A stretch of DNA of 26,331 nucleotides from JARRNJ01 sp037385045 (GCA_037385045.1 JARRNJ010000028.1:1-26331); one strand, 5' to 3'; positions 1 through 7,434 are shown, counted from the stretch's first letter. The notes: generated by a model from the letters alone, not told the origin. Numbers and translations: made by a program.

Positions 1-2
1 GC

Positions 3-566
3 TACAAGAAGATCCGCTATTACACCCACGAGAATGTCGGCTACGGCAATATCAATCTTCCGGATCAGGAGATGCACACCACGGCGGTGTGGTGGCAGGT
101 GAACCCCGATGCGCTGGAACCCGCGTTCGCCAGTCGCCAGCAGGCACTGGACGGTTTCCTGGGAGCGGGCTACGCCATGCATCATGTGGCGGCCCTACAG
201 ACCATGTCGGAACCCCACGACCTGGGGCGGGCAGTGGGCGACGGTGATGCCACCTGGTTTGCGACCGTGGGCGCCAACGGCCGCGGACAGATGCGCAGTT
301 TCGATCAGGGCGAACTGCACCCGGACGCCCAGGGGCGTTTTCGCCCCGCCGTGTTCCTGTACGACAACTACCCCGGGGGCGTCGGACTGTCGGCGCCGTT
401 GTTCGACCAGCGCCGGGAGGTGGTGGCGGGAGCCCGCGCCATGATCGCCGCCTGCGAGTGCCGCTACGGCTGCCCGGCCTGTGTCGGCCCGATCCTGTCC
501 TCGGATGAAGCGCGCGGCTACTCGCCGAAGCAGGCCGCGTTGCAGGTGTTGGATCTGTTGGGGTGA
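3..566 (+). CDS. mrfA: DEAD/DEAH-box helicase, C-terminal fragment with DUF1998 (MrfA/YprA-like)
   Basis: Only the last 187 codons are in the window; the reading frame is open to the left edge. The C-terminal part ends in a DUF1998-type region with a four-cysteine cluster (C-x-C-x3-C-x2-C in AACECRYGCPACVGP) preceded by the conserved YDNYPGGVGLS stretch. In YprA/MrfA this region is a metal-binding accessory domain of a 3'-5' DNA helicase that acts with the exonuclease MrfB in repair of mitomycin-type damage. The next gene downstream encodes the matching exonuclease, which strongly supports the family call. The motor domains lie outside the window, so helicase activity itself is inferred from the family. 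The last eight codons and the stop lie inside the left arm of a 98-bp inverted repeat. No rival family fits the DUF1998 ending plus this neighbour. Confidence 0.85.
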   Translation, partial: YKKIRYYTHENVGYGNINLPDQEMHTTAVWWQVNPDALEPAFASRQQALDGFLGAGYAMHHVAALQTMSEPHDLGRAVGDGDATWFATVGANGRGQMRSFDQGELHPDAQGRFRPAVFLYDNYPGGVGLSAPLFDQRREVVAGARAMIAACECRYGCPACVGPILSSDEARGYSPKQAALQVLDLLG

Positions 567-782
567 CGAAGATTGCCACAGAGGGCACAGAGGACGCCGA
601 AAAATGAGATATGGGCCTCGCGCAAAGACGCAGAGAGAAAGCCATTTTCATGCTTTGAAAACCCATTCTCGTCTTGCTTTCCACCTCTGCGTCTTTGCGC
701 GAGGCCCATATCTCATTGTTCGGCGTCCTCTGTGCCCTCTGTGGCAATCTTCGTCACCCCAACAGATCCAACACCTGCAACG
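538..782. repeat. 98-bp inverted repeat with about 49-bp loop between helicase and exonuclease genes
   Basis: The left arm (538-635) and right arm (685-782) are reverse complements over 98 bases, with one mismatch seen near position 603. The loop (636-684) contains further imperfect complementarity (gaaagc/gctttc). The arms contain the low-complexity pattern cacagagggcacagagg and gcgcaaagacgcagag, a type of dispersed repeat seen in many environmental bacteria. The left arm starts inside the helicase coding sequence, so the right arm carries an inverted copy of its last codons. No transposase or target-site duplication is visible. The transcript of this element would fold into a very long hairpin between the two genes. 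Confidence 0.92.
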
Positions 783-1960
783 GCGCCACTTACACCGGGG
801 CGCCACCAACGAATCCATCCGTTGCCGAGCGCCTTCAGCGCTACCGTGTTGAGCGCCGGTCGGCGCCCGGCACCAGTTCGCGTAACGCGCCGAAGGAACT
901 GGCTGCACGGATGGGCGGGGAGCTGATCGACGCCGGGGTGGTCCGTATCGAGCAGCGCATCGCCTTGGATGAGCGCCATGGGAGAGTTGCGCTCGACCGG
1001 CTGCTCGATGGGCACGACGGGATGCCGGAGACGGCCGGACTCGATCCGCGTTCGCTGGTGTTTCTCGATACCGAAACCTCCGGGCTGGCCGGCGGCAGCG
1101 GCACCATCGCCTTCATGCTGGGCTTGGCGCGCATCGAGGTTGAGGCGTTGGTGGTACGCCAATATCAGCTCACCGGCTTCGCCGGCGAGGCTTCCATGCT
1201 GGAAGATGCAGCGGCTTGGCTGCGGGAGGCCGGGACCCTGGTGACCTTCAACGGCAAATGCTTTGATGCACCGCTGTTGAGTGCCCGGGCGCGCCTGGCG
1301 CGCATGCCTGATCCTTGCGCCCACATGGCGCACGTCGACCTTTTGCATCCGACCCGCCGTGCTTTTGCCCGTGTCTGGCCGGACTGCCGGCTGGCGACGG
1401 CGGAGCGCGAACTGGTCGGTTTCCGGCGCCTGCACGACCTGCCGGGTTCCGAAGCGCCCATGGCTTGGTTCAACTACCTGAAGCGCGGCGACGCCGGTCT
1501 GCTGCCGGAAGTGGCGCGCCACAACTATTGGGACCTGGTGTCCCTGGCCGCGTTGCTGCCGGCATTGGCCCAAGTCCACGGTTCTCCGGCGGCCATGGGC
1601 GCCGACGTGCTGGGAGTCGCCCGCGCTTTTCTGACCCGCGGCGACGAAGGGCGGGCGCAGGCGGTGCTGCGCGAAGGGGCTGACGCCCTGGACGAGGACG
1701 GGCTGCTGGAACTGGCGCGTCTCCTGCGGCGGCGGCGCGACTGGAACGGGGCGTGCGCGATCTGGGAGCGATTGGCTGCCGGCGGCAGCACCGAGGCCGT
1801 CGAACGGCTGGCCAAATACCACGAGCATGTGCGCCGCGACTACCGTCGGGCGCTCGAACTTGCCAAGCAACTACCGGATGGTGAGCTGAAACGCCAGCGC
1901 CAGCAGCGACTTGCCCGCAAAGTGCATGCAACGCAGATTCGTTTGCTTGTCGGCGGATAA
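674..1960 (+). CDS. mrfB: RNase H-like/DnaQ-fold exonuclease, MrfB/YprB family
   Basis: Predicted DEDD-type 3'-5' exonuclease, partner of the MrfA helicase. Motifs in order: Exo I LVFLDTETSGLAGG, Exo II TFNGKCFDAPLL, and Exo III HNYWDLVSLAALL with the conserved histidine and aspartate, followed by a helical, TPR-like C-terminus rich in Arg, Leu and Ala. Family-like N-terminal sequence (SVAERLQRYR) begins near base 810, yet the first ATG in frame is at 911. The only earlier bacterial start codons are TTG at 674, 695 and 716, all inside the loop or right arm of the inverted repeat. The repeat has therefore probably replaced the native start region; 674 is given as the longest option (428 aa) and 911 the shortest (349 aa). 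The exonuclease domain is intact in either case. Confidence 0.82.
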   Translation: MLSTSASLREAHISLFGVLCALCGNLRHPNRSNTCNGATYTGAPPTNPSVAERLQRYRVERRSAPGTSSRNAPKELAARMGGELIDAGVVRIEQRIALDERHGRVALDRLLDGHDGMPETAGLDPRSLVFLDTETSGLAGGSGTIAFMLGLARIEVEALVVRQYQLTGFAGEASMLEDAAAWLREAGTLVTFNGKCFDAPLLSARARLARMPDPCAHMAHVDLLHPTRRAFARVWPDCRLATAERELVGFRRLHDLPGSEAPMAWFNYLKRGDAGLLPEVARHNYWDLVSLAALLPALAQVHGSPAAMGADVLGVARAFLTRGDEGRAQAVLREGADALDEDGLLELARLLRRRRDWNGACAIWERLAAGGSTEAVERLAKYHEHVRRDYRRALELAKQLPDGELKRQRQQRLARKVHATQIRLLVGG

Positions 1961-1995
1961 AGACCTTGGCCAAGATCCGTGCGGGTGTCAAGCGG

Positions 1996-2025
1996 TTGAC
2001 GAGATTGAGCGGGGGGTGGTAACAG
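1996..2025 (+). promoter_or_regulatory. possible sigma-70 promoter of the binding protein-kinase-regulator operon
   Basis: TTGACG (1996-2001) is a good -35 match. TAACAG (2020-2025), 18 bp further on, is a weak -10 match. It lies in the 118-bp gap before the binding-protein gene and would put the transcript start roughly 45 bp before the ATG. Only the -35 is convincing. Confidence 0.3.
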
Positions 2026-2078
2026 TAGGCTGTTTTCCGCTGCCGGCGGTCGCCGCGACCCCGAACGAGACTACCTGC

Positions 2079-2903
2079 ATGTTTCCGCGATGGCTAATGA
2101 TGTTGGCGGCCGCCGTGCTGTTGGCGACGACGGCGGGCGTGGGCGCCCAGCCGCTGCCCGGTTACTACCGGTTCGGTGTGCTGCCGCTGCAGAGCCCCAC
2201 CAAGCTTGCGGCCATGTTCATGCCTCTGACCGAGGATCTGCAGCAGGTGGTGGGCCGCCCGGTGCAGTTCGTTACCGCGCCCAGCTTCAGCCAGTACATG
2301 CGGCGGGTGAAAAAGCGCGAGTACGATATCATTTACCTCAATCCGCTGCTGTATACCGAGGCGCGCCAGGCGGGCTACCGTGCCGTGGCCAAGGTGGCTC
2401 AGGAACCATTCACCGGCATTCTGGTGGTGCGCAAGGACGGCCCGGTCCAGAAGCTGGACCCCAAGCATCTGCCGGATGGACTGCGCATCGGCTTTCCCGA
2501 TCCCAATGCTTTCGCCGCCACGGTCATGACCCGCCAGTATATGGAAAGCCTCGGCATCGATGTTGAGCGGAAATTCAAGATCCATTACTTCGGCTCCCAG
2601 GACTCGGCATTAATGGCCCTGTATTCGGGCCTGGTGGATATCACCGGTACCTGGCGGCCGTCGCTGCGCTCGATGCCGGCAGATGTACGCAAAGAGCTGC
2701 GCATCATCGCCGAGACGCCACCCCAGCCACAAATGCCCATTGCGGTGCGCAGCGACATGCCAAAGAAGGATGTGGAGCGCATCACGGCACAGCTGCTGGC
2801 GCTTACCAAGACAACCCAAGGCCGTGCAGTGCTCAAGGCGCTGGGATTTCAAGACGGATTCGTACGCGCCACTGACGCCGAATACCGCGGAGTACGTCCA
2901 TGA
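2079..2903 (+). CDS. PhnD-like periplasmic substrate-binding protein (probable sensor component)
   Basis: A 274-aa protein with a signal peptide (MFPRWLMMLAAAVLLATTAGVGAQ) and a PhnD-like (phosphonate-binding family) fold: FGVLPLQSP near the mature N-terminus, YDIIYLNPLLYTEA, GILVVRKDG, and LRIGFPDPNAFAATVMTRQYM where PhnD proteins carry their anion-binding loop. The Ser-Thr-Ser phosphonate loop is replaced by P-N-A-F-A-A, so phosphonate is an unlikely ligand. No ABC permease or ATPase genes are nearby. Instead the stop overlaps the start of a histidine kinase gene (ATGA), so the protein probably presents a ligand to that kinase. TtrS tetrathionate sensors carry a related domain fused to the kinase. 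Start chosen at 2079 because it gives a clean signal peptide; the upstream extension to 1911 does not look coding. The ligand is unknown; an oxidised sulfur anion is inferred from the downstream cluster. Confidence 0.85.
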   Translation: MFPRWLMMLAAAVLLATTAGVGAQPLPGYYRFGVLPLQSPTKLAAMFMPLTEDLQQVVGRPVQFVTAPSFSQYMRRVKKREYDIIYLNPLLYTEARQAGYRAVAKVAQEPFTGILVVRKDGPVQKLDPKHLPDGLRIGFPDPNAFAATVMTRQYMESLGIDVERKFKIHYFGSQDSALMALYSGLVDITGTWRPSLRSMPADVRKELRIIAETPPQPQMPIAVRSDMPKKDVERITAQLLALTKTTQGRAVLKALGFQDGFVRATDAEYRGVRP

Positions 2904-4363
2904 ACGCAGTCATCGAAGAGGTTCCGACCCAGGTTCTCGCCCGCCAGACCCGCGAACAGCGCAGGCTGCCGTGGTTCTCCACTCTGCGTTTCCGCCTGAT
3001 CCTTTCGGTCGCACTGGTGCACGCGGTGCTCATGGGCGCGTTCATCTGGGACGCGGTCTCGGAGCAGTCCGACAGCATTCGCGCCGAGCTGCAGAATCGC
3101 GGGCATGCGCTTTCCAGTCTTATGGCGGTGGCCACCACCAACGCGCTGCTGGCCGAGGATCTGGCATCGCTGGCCGAAGTGATTGACCGGATCCGCAGCC
3201 AACCGGATGTCAGCTACGGCGAGGTGGTGGACGCCGAGGGCAACGTGCTGGCCAGCACCGACCCGAGCCGCGTCGGCCAGCGTGTCCGGCCACGGATCAA
3301 AGTGAGCGAAAAAATGCCGCTGGACCCCGGCGACCGGGTGCTGGACCTGCGCGAGGACATCCACGTAGCCGGGCGGGACGTGGGCGCCGTATTCGTCGGC
3401 ATGTCCACCGACGACCTGCACCGGGCACTGGCGGCAACCCGCAACGAGGGGTTGTTGTTTATTCTGGTGGCGCTGGTGGTCGGTAGTTTCGCCGCCTGGG
3501 CGCTGTCGTTCGCCACAACCCGCAACCTGCATGCCATGACCACGGCCGTGCGGCGCATCACCGGTGGTGACCTGACCGTGCGGGTCAACACCCACAGCAG
3601 GGATGAAGTGGGCCTGCTGGCACGCGCCTTCAACGCGATGGTGGAGTCGCTGCAGCATACCTCGGAACAGGTGAAGCTGGAGCACGAAAAGCGTACCGAT
3701 GCCGAGCGCCTGGCCTGCGTTGGCGAGCTGTCGGCCAGCATCGCCCATGAGATCCGTAATCCGCTGGCGGCGATCATCAATTCGGTCAACCTGATGGCGC
3801 GGGGGGATCTGACCGGCAAGGATCGGGACCAGGTTGTGGATATCATGAACGTTGAGTCCCAGCGCCTGCAGCGGATTCTCAACGATTTCCTCACCTTCTC
3901 GCGCATTCCCGAATCCAAGATCGGGGACGTGGACCTGTGCCAGTTGGTTCGCGATACAGTGACGCTGATGAGCAATGATCCCGCATTGCCGAAGAATGTG
4001 GAAATTGAAACGCGCTTCCGTAGCGGTCCGTGCCTGGCGCGCGTGGATCCGGACCAGATCCGGCAGGTGCTGATGAACCTGATCATGAACGGCGTGCAGG
4101 CCATGGCCGCCGGCGGCAAGCTGACAGTGGAGGTGACGGCCGACCGGGGGCGGGTCGGTGTGCGGGTAATCGATACCGGCCCCGGCATTCCCGATGAGCT
4201 GATCGACAAGGTTACGCATCCGTTCGTCACCGGGCGCCAGAACGGCACGGGCCTGGGCCTGTCCATTGTGCAGCGTATCCTCATGCAGCACGGCAGCAAA
4301 TTGAATATCGTCAGTCTCAGGAATGTGGGAACCGAGATGAGTTTCGATCTGGAGACGGTGTAG
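2900..4363 (+). CDS. membrane sensor histidine kinase (HAMP, HisKA, HATPase_c)
   Basis: A 487-aa kinase of the NtrB/ZraS-like class that partners NtrC-type regulators. A first membrane helix (about residues 31-51, LRFRLILSVALVHAVLMGAF) and a second (about 183-205) flank a periplasmic domain of about 130 residues. A HAMP linker follows, then the H-box SIAHEIRNPLAAI with phosphoacceptor His283, the N-box NLIMNGVQAMAAGG (about 393-406), the G1 box DTGPGIPDE and the G2 box GTGLGLSIV. All catalytic boxes appear intact. Its ATG overlaps the stop of the binding-protein gene by four bases, and the response-regulator gene starts five bases after its stop, so the three form one operon. The binding protein probably docks on the periplasmic domain. 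The signal sensed is not shown by the sequence. Confidence 0.93.
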   Translation: MNAVIEEVPTQVLARQTREQRRLPWFSTLRFRLILSVALVHAVLMGAFIWDAVSEQSDSIRAELQNRGHALSSLMAVATTNALLAEDLASLAEVIDRIRSQPDVSYGEVVDAEGNVLASTDPSRVGQRVRPRIKVSEKMPLDPGDRVLDLREDIHVAGRDVGAVFVGMSTDDLHRALAATRNEGLLFILVALVVGSFAAWALSFATTRNLHAMTTAVRRITGGDLTVRVNTHSRDEVGLLARAFNAMVESLQHTSEQVKLEHEKRTDAERLACVGELSASIAHEIRNPLAAIINSVNLMARGDLTGKDRDQVVDIMNVESQRLQRILNDFLTFSRIPESKIGDVDLCQLVRDTVTLMSNDPALPKNVEIETRFRSGPCLARVDPDQIRQVLMNLIMNGVQAMAAGGKLTVEVTADRGRVGVRVIDTGPGIPDELIDKVTHPFVTGRQNGTGLGLSIVQRILMQHGSKLNIVSLRNVGTEMSFDLETV

Positions 4364-4368
4364 CGGTA

Positions 4369-5709
4369 ATGGCCACGATACTGATCGTCGACGACGAATT
4401 CTCCATCCGCAAGACGTTGAGCATGCTGCTCAAGTCCGAAGGGTACCGGGCGCTCGAGGCGGCCGATCTGGGGCAGGCGAAACAGACGCTGGAAAGCGAG
4501 TCCGTGGACCTGGTAATCACCGATCTGCGCCTGGGCGAGCAGGACGGCATGGAGTTGTTGTCGTGGCTGCGTACCAACGGCAGTGAGATTGAGAGCGTCA
4601 TCATGACCGCCTACGGTTCCATCGAGAACGCGGTCAAGGCAATGAAGCTGGGGGCGTACGATTATCTCACCAAGCCCATCAACCCCGACGAACTGCTGTT
4701 GCGCATCAACAAGGTGCTGGAGAAGAAATCCCTGCGTGAAGAGGTGCACCGGCTGCGCGAGCAACTGAGCGGGCGCCAGCAGTTCCAGGGCGTGGTGGCC
4801 CAGAGCGAAACCATGCGCCGCGTATTGCAGGTGATCGAACGCATCCGCGACCAGGATATTCCCGTGTTGATCACCGGCGAAACCGGTGTCGGCAAGGAGG
4901 TCATTGCGCGTACGGTGCACAATACCAGCGGCCGCGCCAGAGGGCCGTTCGTGCCCATCAACTGCTGTACGCTGCCCGAAGACCTGCTGGACTCGGAACT
5001 GTTCGGACACATCAAGGGCGCTTTTACCGGCGCCACCGCCAACAAGCCGGGACTGTTCCGCGAGGCGAACGGTGGCACGCTGTTTCTCGACGAAATCGGC
5101 GACATCAGTCCGCGGTTGCAGGCGAAGCTGCTGCGCGTGCTGCAGGAGGGCGAGGTGCGGCCGGTGGGCGGCGGTACGCCGATCAAGGTGGACGTGCGGG
5201 TGGTGGCTGCCACCAATCGTGACCTCGATCAGATGGTGGAGGCCGGCAACTTCCGTAGCGATCTGCTGTTCCGGCTCAACGTCCTGCCGCTGTCGATTCC
5301 TCCGTTGCGTGAGAGGCGCGAGGATATCGCGCCGCTGATCGATCATTTTCTGCGGCGCGTGCGTGCACGGACCGAGCGCGACAACCTGGACATTACCCCG
5401 ACGGCGCGGCGCAAGCTGATCATGTACGACTGGCCGGGCAATGTCCGGCAGCTGGAAAATGTCATCGAGCGCAGCTTTGCCCTGTATCCGGGCCCGGTGC
5501 TCGACGCGCCGGAGATCGCCATCAATGCGCCTGCGCCGACCCAGGCACAGCGGCCGCCCGAAGAGATCGAACTCCTGACGCTCGAGGAAATCGAGACCCG
5601 GCATATCCGCCGCGTGCTCGCCGCCTGCGACAACAATCAGGTGGCGGCGGCGCGGACCCTGGGCATCAGCCGCTCAACCCTGAGGCGCAAATTGGAACAG
5701 CGCACCTGA
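4369..5709 (+). CDS. NtrC-family sigma-54-dependent response regulator
   Basis: A 446-aa activator with three complete modules. The receiver has D8/D9, phosphoacceptor D52, T80 and K102. The AAA+ domain has Walker A GETGVGKE (170-177), GAFTGA sigma-54 contact loop (217-222) and Walker B FLDEIGD (about 239-245). The C-terminal Fis-type helix-turn-helix (about 400-446) includes NQVAAARTLGISRSTLRRKL. Nothing needed for sigma-54 activation appears to be missing. It is co-transcribed with the upstream kinase. A consensus sigma-54 promoter lies 100 bp past its stop, in front of the sulfur cluster, which makes that cluster its likely target. A. caldus TspS/TspR is a known case of a sigma-54 two-component system controlling sox genes; homology to that particular system is not claimed. 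The stop codon lies within a palindrome that may be its own binding site. Confidence 0.95.
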   Translation: MATILIVDDEFSIRKTLSMLLKSEGYRALEAADLGQAKQTLESESVDLVITDLRLGEQDGMELLSWLRTNGSEIESVIMTAYGSIENAVKAMKLGAYDYLTKPINPDELLLRINKVLEKKSLREEVHRLREQLSGRQQFQGVVAQSETMRRVLQVIERIRDQDIPVLITGETGVGKEVIARTVHNTSGRARGPFVPINCCTLPEDLLDSELFGHIKGAFTGATANKPGLFREANGGTLFLDEIGDISPRLQAKLLRVLQEGEVRPVGGGTPIKVDVRVVAATNRDLDQMVEAGNFRSDLLFRLNVLPLSIPPLRERREDIAPLIDHFLRRVRARTERDNLDITPTARRKLIMYDWPGNVRQLENVIERSFALYPGPVLDAPEIAINAPAPTQAQRPPEEIELLTLEEIETRHIRRVLAACDNNQVAAARTLGISRSTLRRKLEQRT

Positions 5710-5725
5710 TTCAGTTTGAATCAGG
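5705..5725. promoter_or_regulatory. perfect palindrome, candidate upstream activator site
   Basis: CCTGATTCA (5705-5713) and TGAATCAGG (5717-5725) form a perfect 9-bp inverted repeat around GTT. Its centre is about 95 bp before the -24 element of the sigma-54 promoter, a usual distance for an NtrC-type enhancer site. It is not followed by a T-run, which argues against a terminator. It includes the stop codon of the regulator gene. Binding by the adjacent regulator is inferred. Confidence 0.5.
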
Positions 5726-5771
5726 CCTGTTCCAAAATCGTACAGCCAATATTCCAACGACTTCGAAATAT

Positions 5772-5810
5772 GATCGGCAACCAAATGAGTTGTCGGTCGT
5801 TTTTCCTTTT
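5772..5810 (+). terminator. probable rho-independent terminator of the signalling operon
   Basis: GATCGGCAAC (5772-5781) pairs with GTTGTCGGTC (5789-5798) as a 10-bp RNA stem with two G-U pairs and a 7-nt loop. A T-rich run, GTTTTTCCTTTT, follows at 5799-5810. It would insulate the regulator operon from the sulfur cluster whose sigma-54 promoter starts at the end of the T-run. Confidence 0.6.
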
Positions 5811-5825
5811 GGCACCGGTCTTGCT
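5810..5825 (+). promoter_or_regulatory. sigma-54 (RpoN) -24/-12 promoter of the sulfur cluster
   Basis: TGGCAC (5810-5815), five bases, TTGCT (5821-5825): this matches the sigma-54 consensus TGGCAC-N5-TTGCW with invariant GG and GC at 10-bp spacing. The transcript would start near 5837, about 40 bp before the first ATG of the cluster. A sigma-54 activator gene ends just upstream. Confidence 0.85.
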
Positions 5826-5875
5826 CACTGTCCCTCCAAAATTTATCACAGAAGGCTCATTGCGGAGGGCGCTGG

Positions 5876-6367
5876 ATGGAGTTGTTCAAGAAGACCCTGG
5901 ATCCCATCGTCGCACTATCGATCATCGCGCTGCTGGATGTTTTCCTGTTCCTGGTGGTAGGGGCATGGACCGTCGGCGGCGGTGAGACCATGATGACCGG
6001 ACTGATCGCCAAGTTCTTCCTCGGCGATCAACTGGGACGCATCCCGTTCTGGGATATCGTTTTCAAACCCAACCCCACCTACTGGAAGATCTACATCAGC
6101 CTCGGCATGCTGTTCGGCGCCATCATCGGCGCGGTGCTGAGCAAGGAGTTCTACTGGCGGGTTCCGCGCCACCTTTCGGAGTGGATCATGATCACCGTGG
6201 GCGGCCTGCTCATGGGGATCGGCATCCGCCTGGCCTTCGTCTGCAACGTCAGCACCTTTTTCGGCCTTACGCCGGAGATGAACCTTGGCGGCTATCTCTC
6301 GGTGAGCGGCATTATCGCCGGCGCCTGGGTCGGTTCCCTGATTTACAAGAAAGTTCTGGAGGGTTGA
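5876..6367 (+). CDS. YeeE/YedE-family (TsuA-like) sulfur permease, first half
   Basis: A 163-aa integral membrane protein with four or five predicted hydrophobic helices. It carries the YeeE/YedE signature GGLLMGIGIRLAFVCNVSTFFG, including a conserved cysteine (C123). In TsuA, one longer polypeptide imports thiosulfate through a line of essential cysteines. Here the fold is split: this half and the next gene (two bases apart) carry complementary signature cysteines. A GGAGGG ribosome-binding site sits at 5864-5869 before the ATG. It is the first gene behind the sigma-54 promoter. The TusA-like gene that follows matches the TsuA-TsuB pairing. Thiosulfate is the likely substrate by family; selenium or other sulfur species are possible. 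Confidence 0.85.
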   Translation: MELFKKTLDPIVALSIIALLDVFLFLVVGAWTVGGGETMMTGLIAKFFLGDQLGRIPFWDIVFKPNPTYWKIYISLGMLFGAIIGAVLSKEFYWRVPRHLSEWIMITVGGLLMGIGIRLAFVCNVSTFFGLTPEMNLGGYLSVSGIIAGAWVGSLIYKKVLEG

Positions 6368-6368
6368 T

Positions 6369-7079
6369 ATGTCTGCAGTCGGTCAATGTCTGGCGGCGTT
6401 CCTGTTCGGCTCGGTGGCGGGGCTGCTGGTACAGCGCTCGCGCTTCTGCAACACCGCCGCGCTGCGGGATGCCATGTTGTTCCGCACCTACCGCAACACC
6501 AAGGCGCTGCTGGTCTGCATGATGATCCTCACCATCGGCTTTACGGCTTTCATCAGCGTCGGTGAAGGCCACACCATGCATTTTGACGTGGGCATCAACC
6601 AGGTGCTGGGGCTGTTCCTGTTCGGTATCGGCATGGTGCTGGCCGGCGCGTGCACGGTGTCAACCTGGGTCAAGGCCGGGGAGGGCAACGTTGGCGCCAT
6701 CTGGGCGCTGCTGTTCACCTTTGTGGGCATGTTCCTCTTTTCGCTCGTGTGGTCGTTCATATACTGGCCGCCGGCCCCCACTTCCATGGATCACCAACCG
6801 CACCTCGTTGCCCTGCAATTCGGTTATGCCAATGCGGCCACGCTGCAGGCCAAGACGGGGATTCCGGCCATTGTGTTCGGGCTGGTACAGTTCGGCGTTC
6901 TGTTCGCCATCTACCGCGCCATCCTGCGTAAAGAGGCGCGCATGGCGCGGGAACGGGAACAGGCGGCAACGGCCGCTGCGCAGCATCCACCGGCCGCGGC
7001 CCAGCAAAAGCCGGCGGCCGCCGGCGCACCCGCGCCGCTCGGCGAGCCCGCAGGGGCCACCGCCCAACAGACAACCTGA
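6369..7079 (+). CDS. YeeE/YedE-family (TsuA-like) sulfur permease, second half
   Basis: A 236-aa membrane protein carrying two YeeE/YedE signatures: GLLVQRSRFCNTAALRD (C27) and GMVLAGACTVSTWVKAGEGN (C95). It pairs with the preceding half, so together the three signature cysteines of the family are present. Five or so hydrophobic helices cover residues 1-185. The final 50 residues are a cytoplasmic-looking tail rich in Ala, Pro and Gln, which is not part of the usual fold. The ribosome-binding site (GGAGG) lies in the last codons of the upstream gene, suggesting translational coupling. Function as a two-subunit thiosulfate importer is inferred from the family. Confidence 0.87.
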   Translation: MSAVGQCLAAFLFGSVAGLLVQRSRFCNTAALRDAMLFRTYRNTKALLVCMMILTIGFTAFISVGEGHTMHFDVGINQVLGLFLFGIGMVLAGACTVSTWVKAGEGNVGAIWALLFTFVGMFLFSLVWSFIYWPPAPTSMDHQPHLVALQFGYANAATLQAKTGIPAIVFGLVQFGVLFAIYRAILRKEARMAREREQAATAAAQHPPAAAQQKPAAAGAPAPLGEPAGATAQQTT

Positions 7080-7116
7080 ATTTCTTTCGTGGATTTGATT
7101 GGAAGGAGACGAAACC

Positions 7117-7425
7117 ATGGGTTTGTTCAGCCGTAACAAAGACAAGGCCGCCACCACCACCGCCGGCGAGAGCGTAACACTGGAGGACGGCGCCGCGGTC
7201 AATATCAGTCAGGTGGTGGACTGCCTGGGCGACTCGTGTCCGCGCCCGCAGCTGATGACCAAGAAGGCAATGTCCAAGGCTGCGGCCGGCGATGTGATCG
7301 AGGTGAAGATCGACAACCCCACCTCCATGGAGGCCATTCCTCCGATGATGCCGGAACTCAGCGGAATCCACCTGGGCACGCTGAAGACCGACCGCTACTG
7401 GCGGGTGATCATTCAGAAGAACTGA
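7117..7425 (+). CDS. TusA-like sulfur carrier protein (TsuB/YeeD-like)
   Basis: A 102-aa protein with a TusA/SirA fold. The motif VVDCLGDSCPRPQLMTKKAM contains the C-P-x-P element with the probable persulfide-carrying cysteine C41 and a second cysteine at C36. The end of the domain (YWRVIIQK) is typical. A 30-residue N-terminal extension (GLFSRNKDKAATTTAGES) is longer than in E. coli TusA. The ATG at 7117 follows a strong GGAAGGAG site at 7101-7108; an upstream TTG would lie over that site and is rejected. By analogy with TsuB, it would accept sulfur from the permease in the cytoplasm and pass it to other carriers. It could equally deliver to DsrE-type proteins encoded downstream. Confidence 0.88.
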   Translation: MGLFSRNKDKAATTTAGESVTLEDGAAVNISQVVDCLGDSCPRPQLMTKKAMSKAAAGDVIEVKIDNPTSMEAIPPMMPELSGIHLGTLKTDRYWRVIIQKN

Positions 7426-7434
7426 GGAGGCGTT

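Noticed and set aside
538..782. Insertion sequence or MITE
   Set aside because: The inverted arms are long, but no transposase or target duplication is seen, and one arm includes genuine helicase codons, which fits an inverted duplication better than insertion of an outside element.
1911..2078. N-terminal extension of the binding protein
   Set aside because: It would bury the signal peptide 56 residues inside the protein and overlaps the end of mrfB.
2849..5604. Long minus-strand ORFs opposite the kinase and regulator genes
   Set aside because: The plus-strand frames have complete kinase and NtrC motifs. The opposite frames are low-complexity shadows typical of GC-rich coding DNA.
5716..5985. 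An 89-codon ORF spanning the sigma-54 promoter
   Set aside because: It starts with TTG without a ribosome-binding site and runs out of frame into the YeeE-like gene, over the promoter and terminator.
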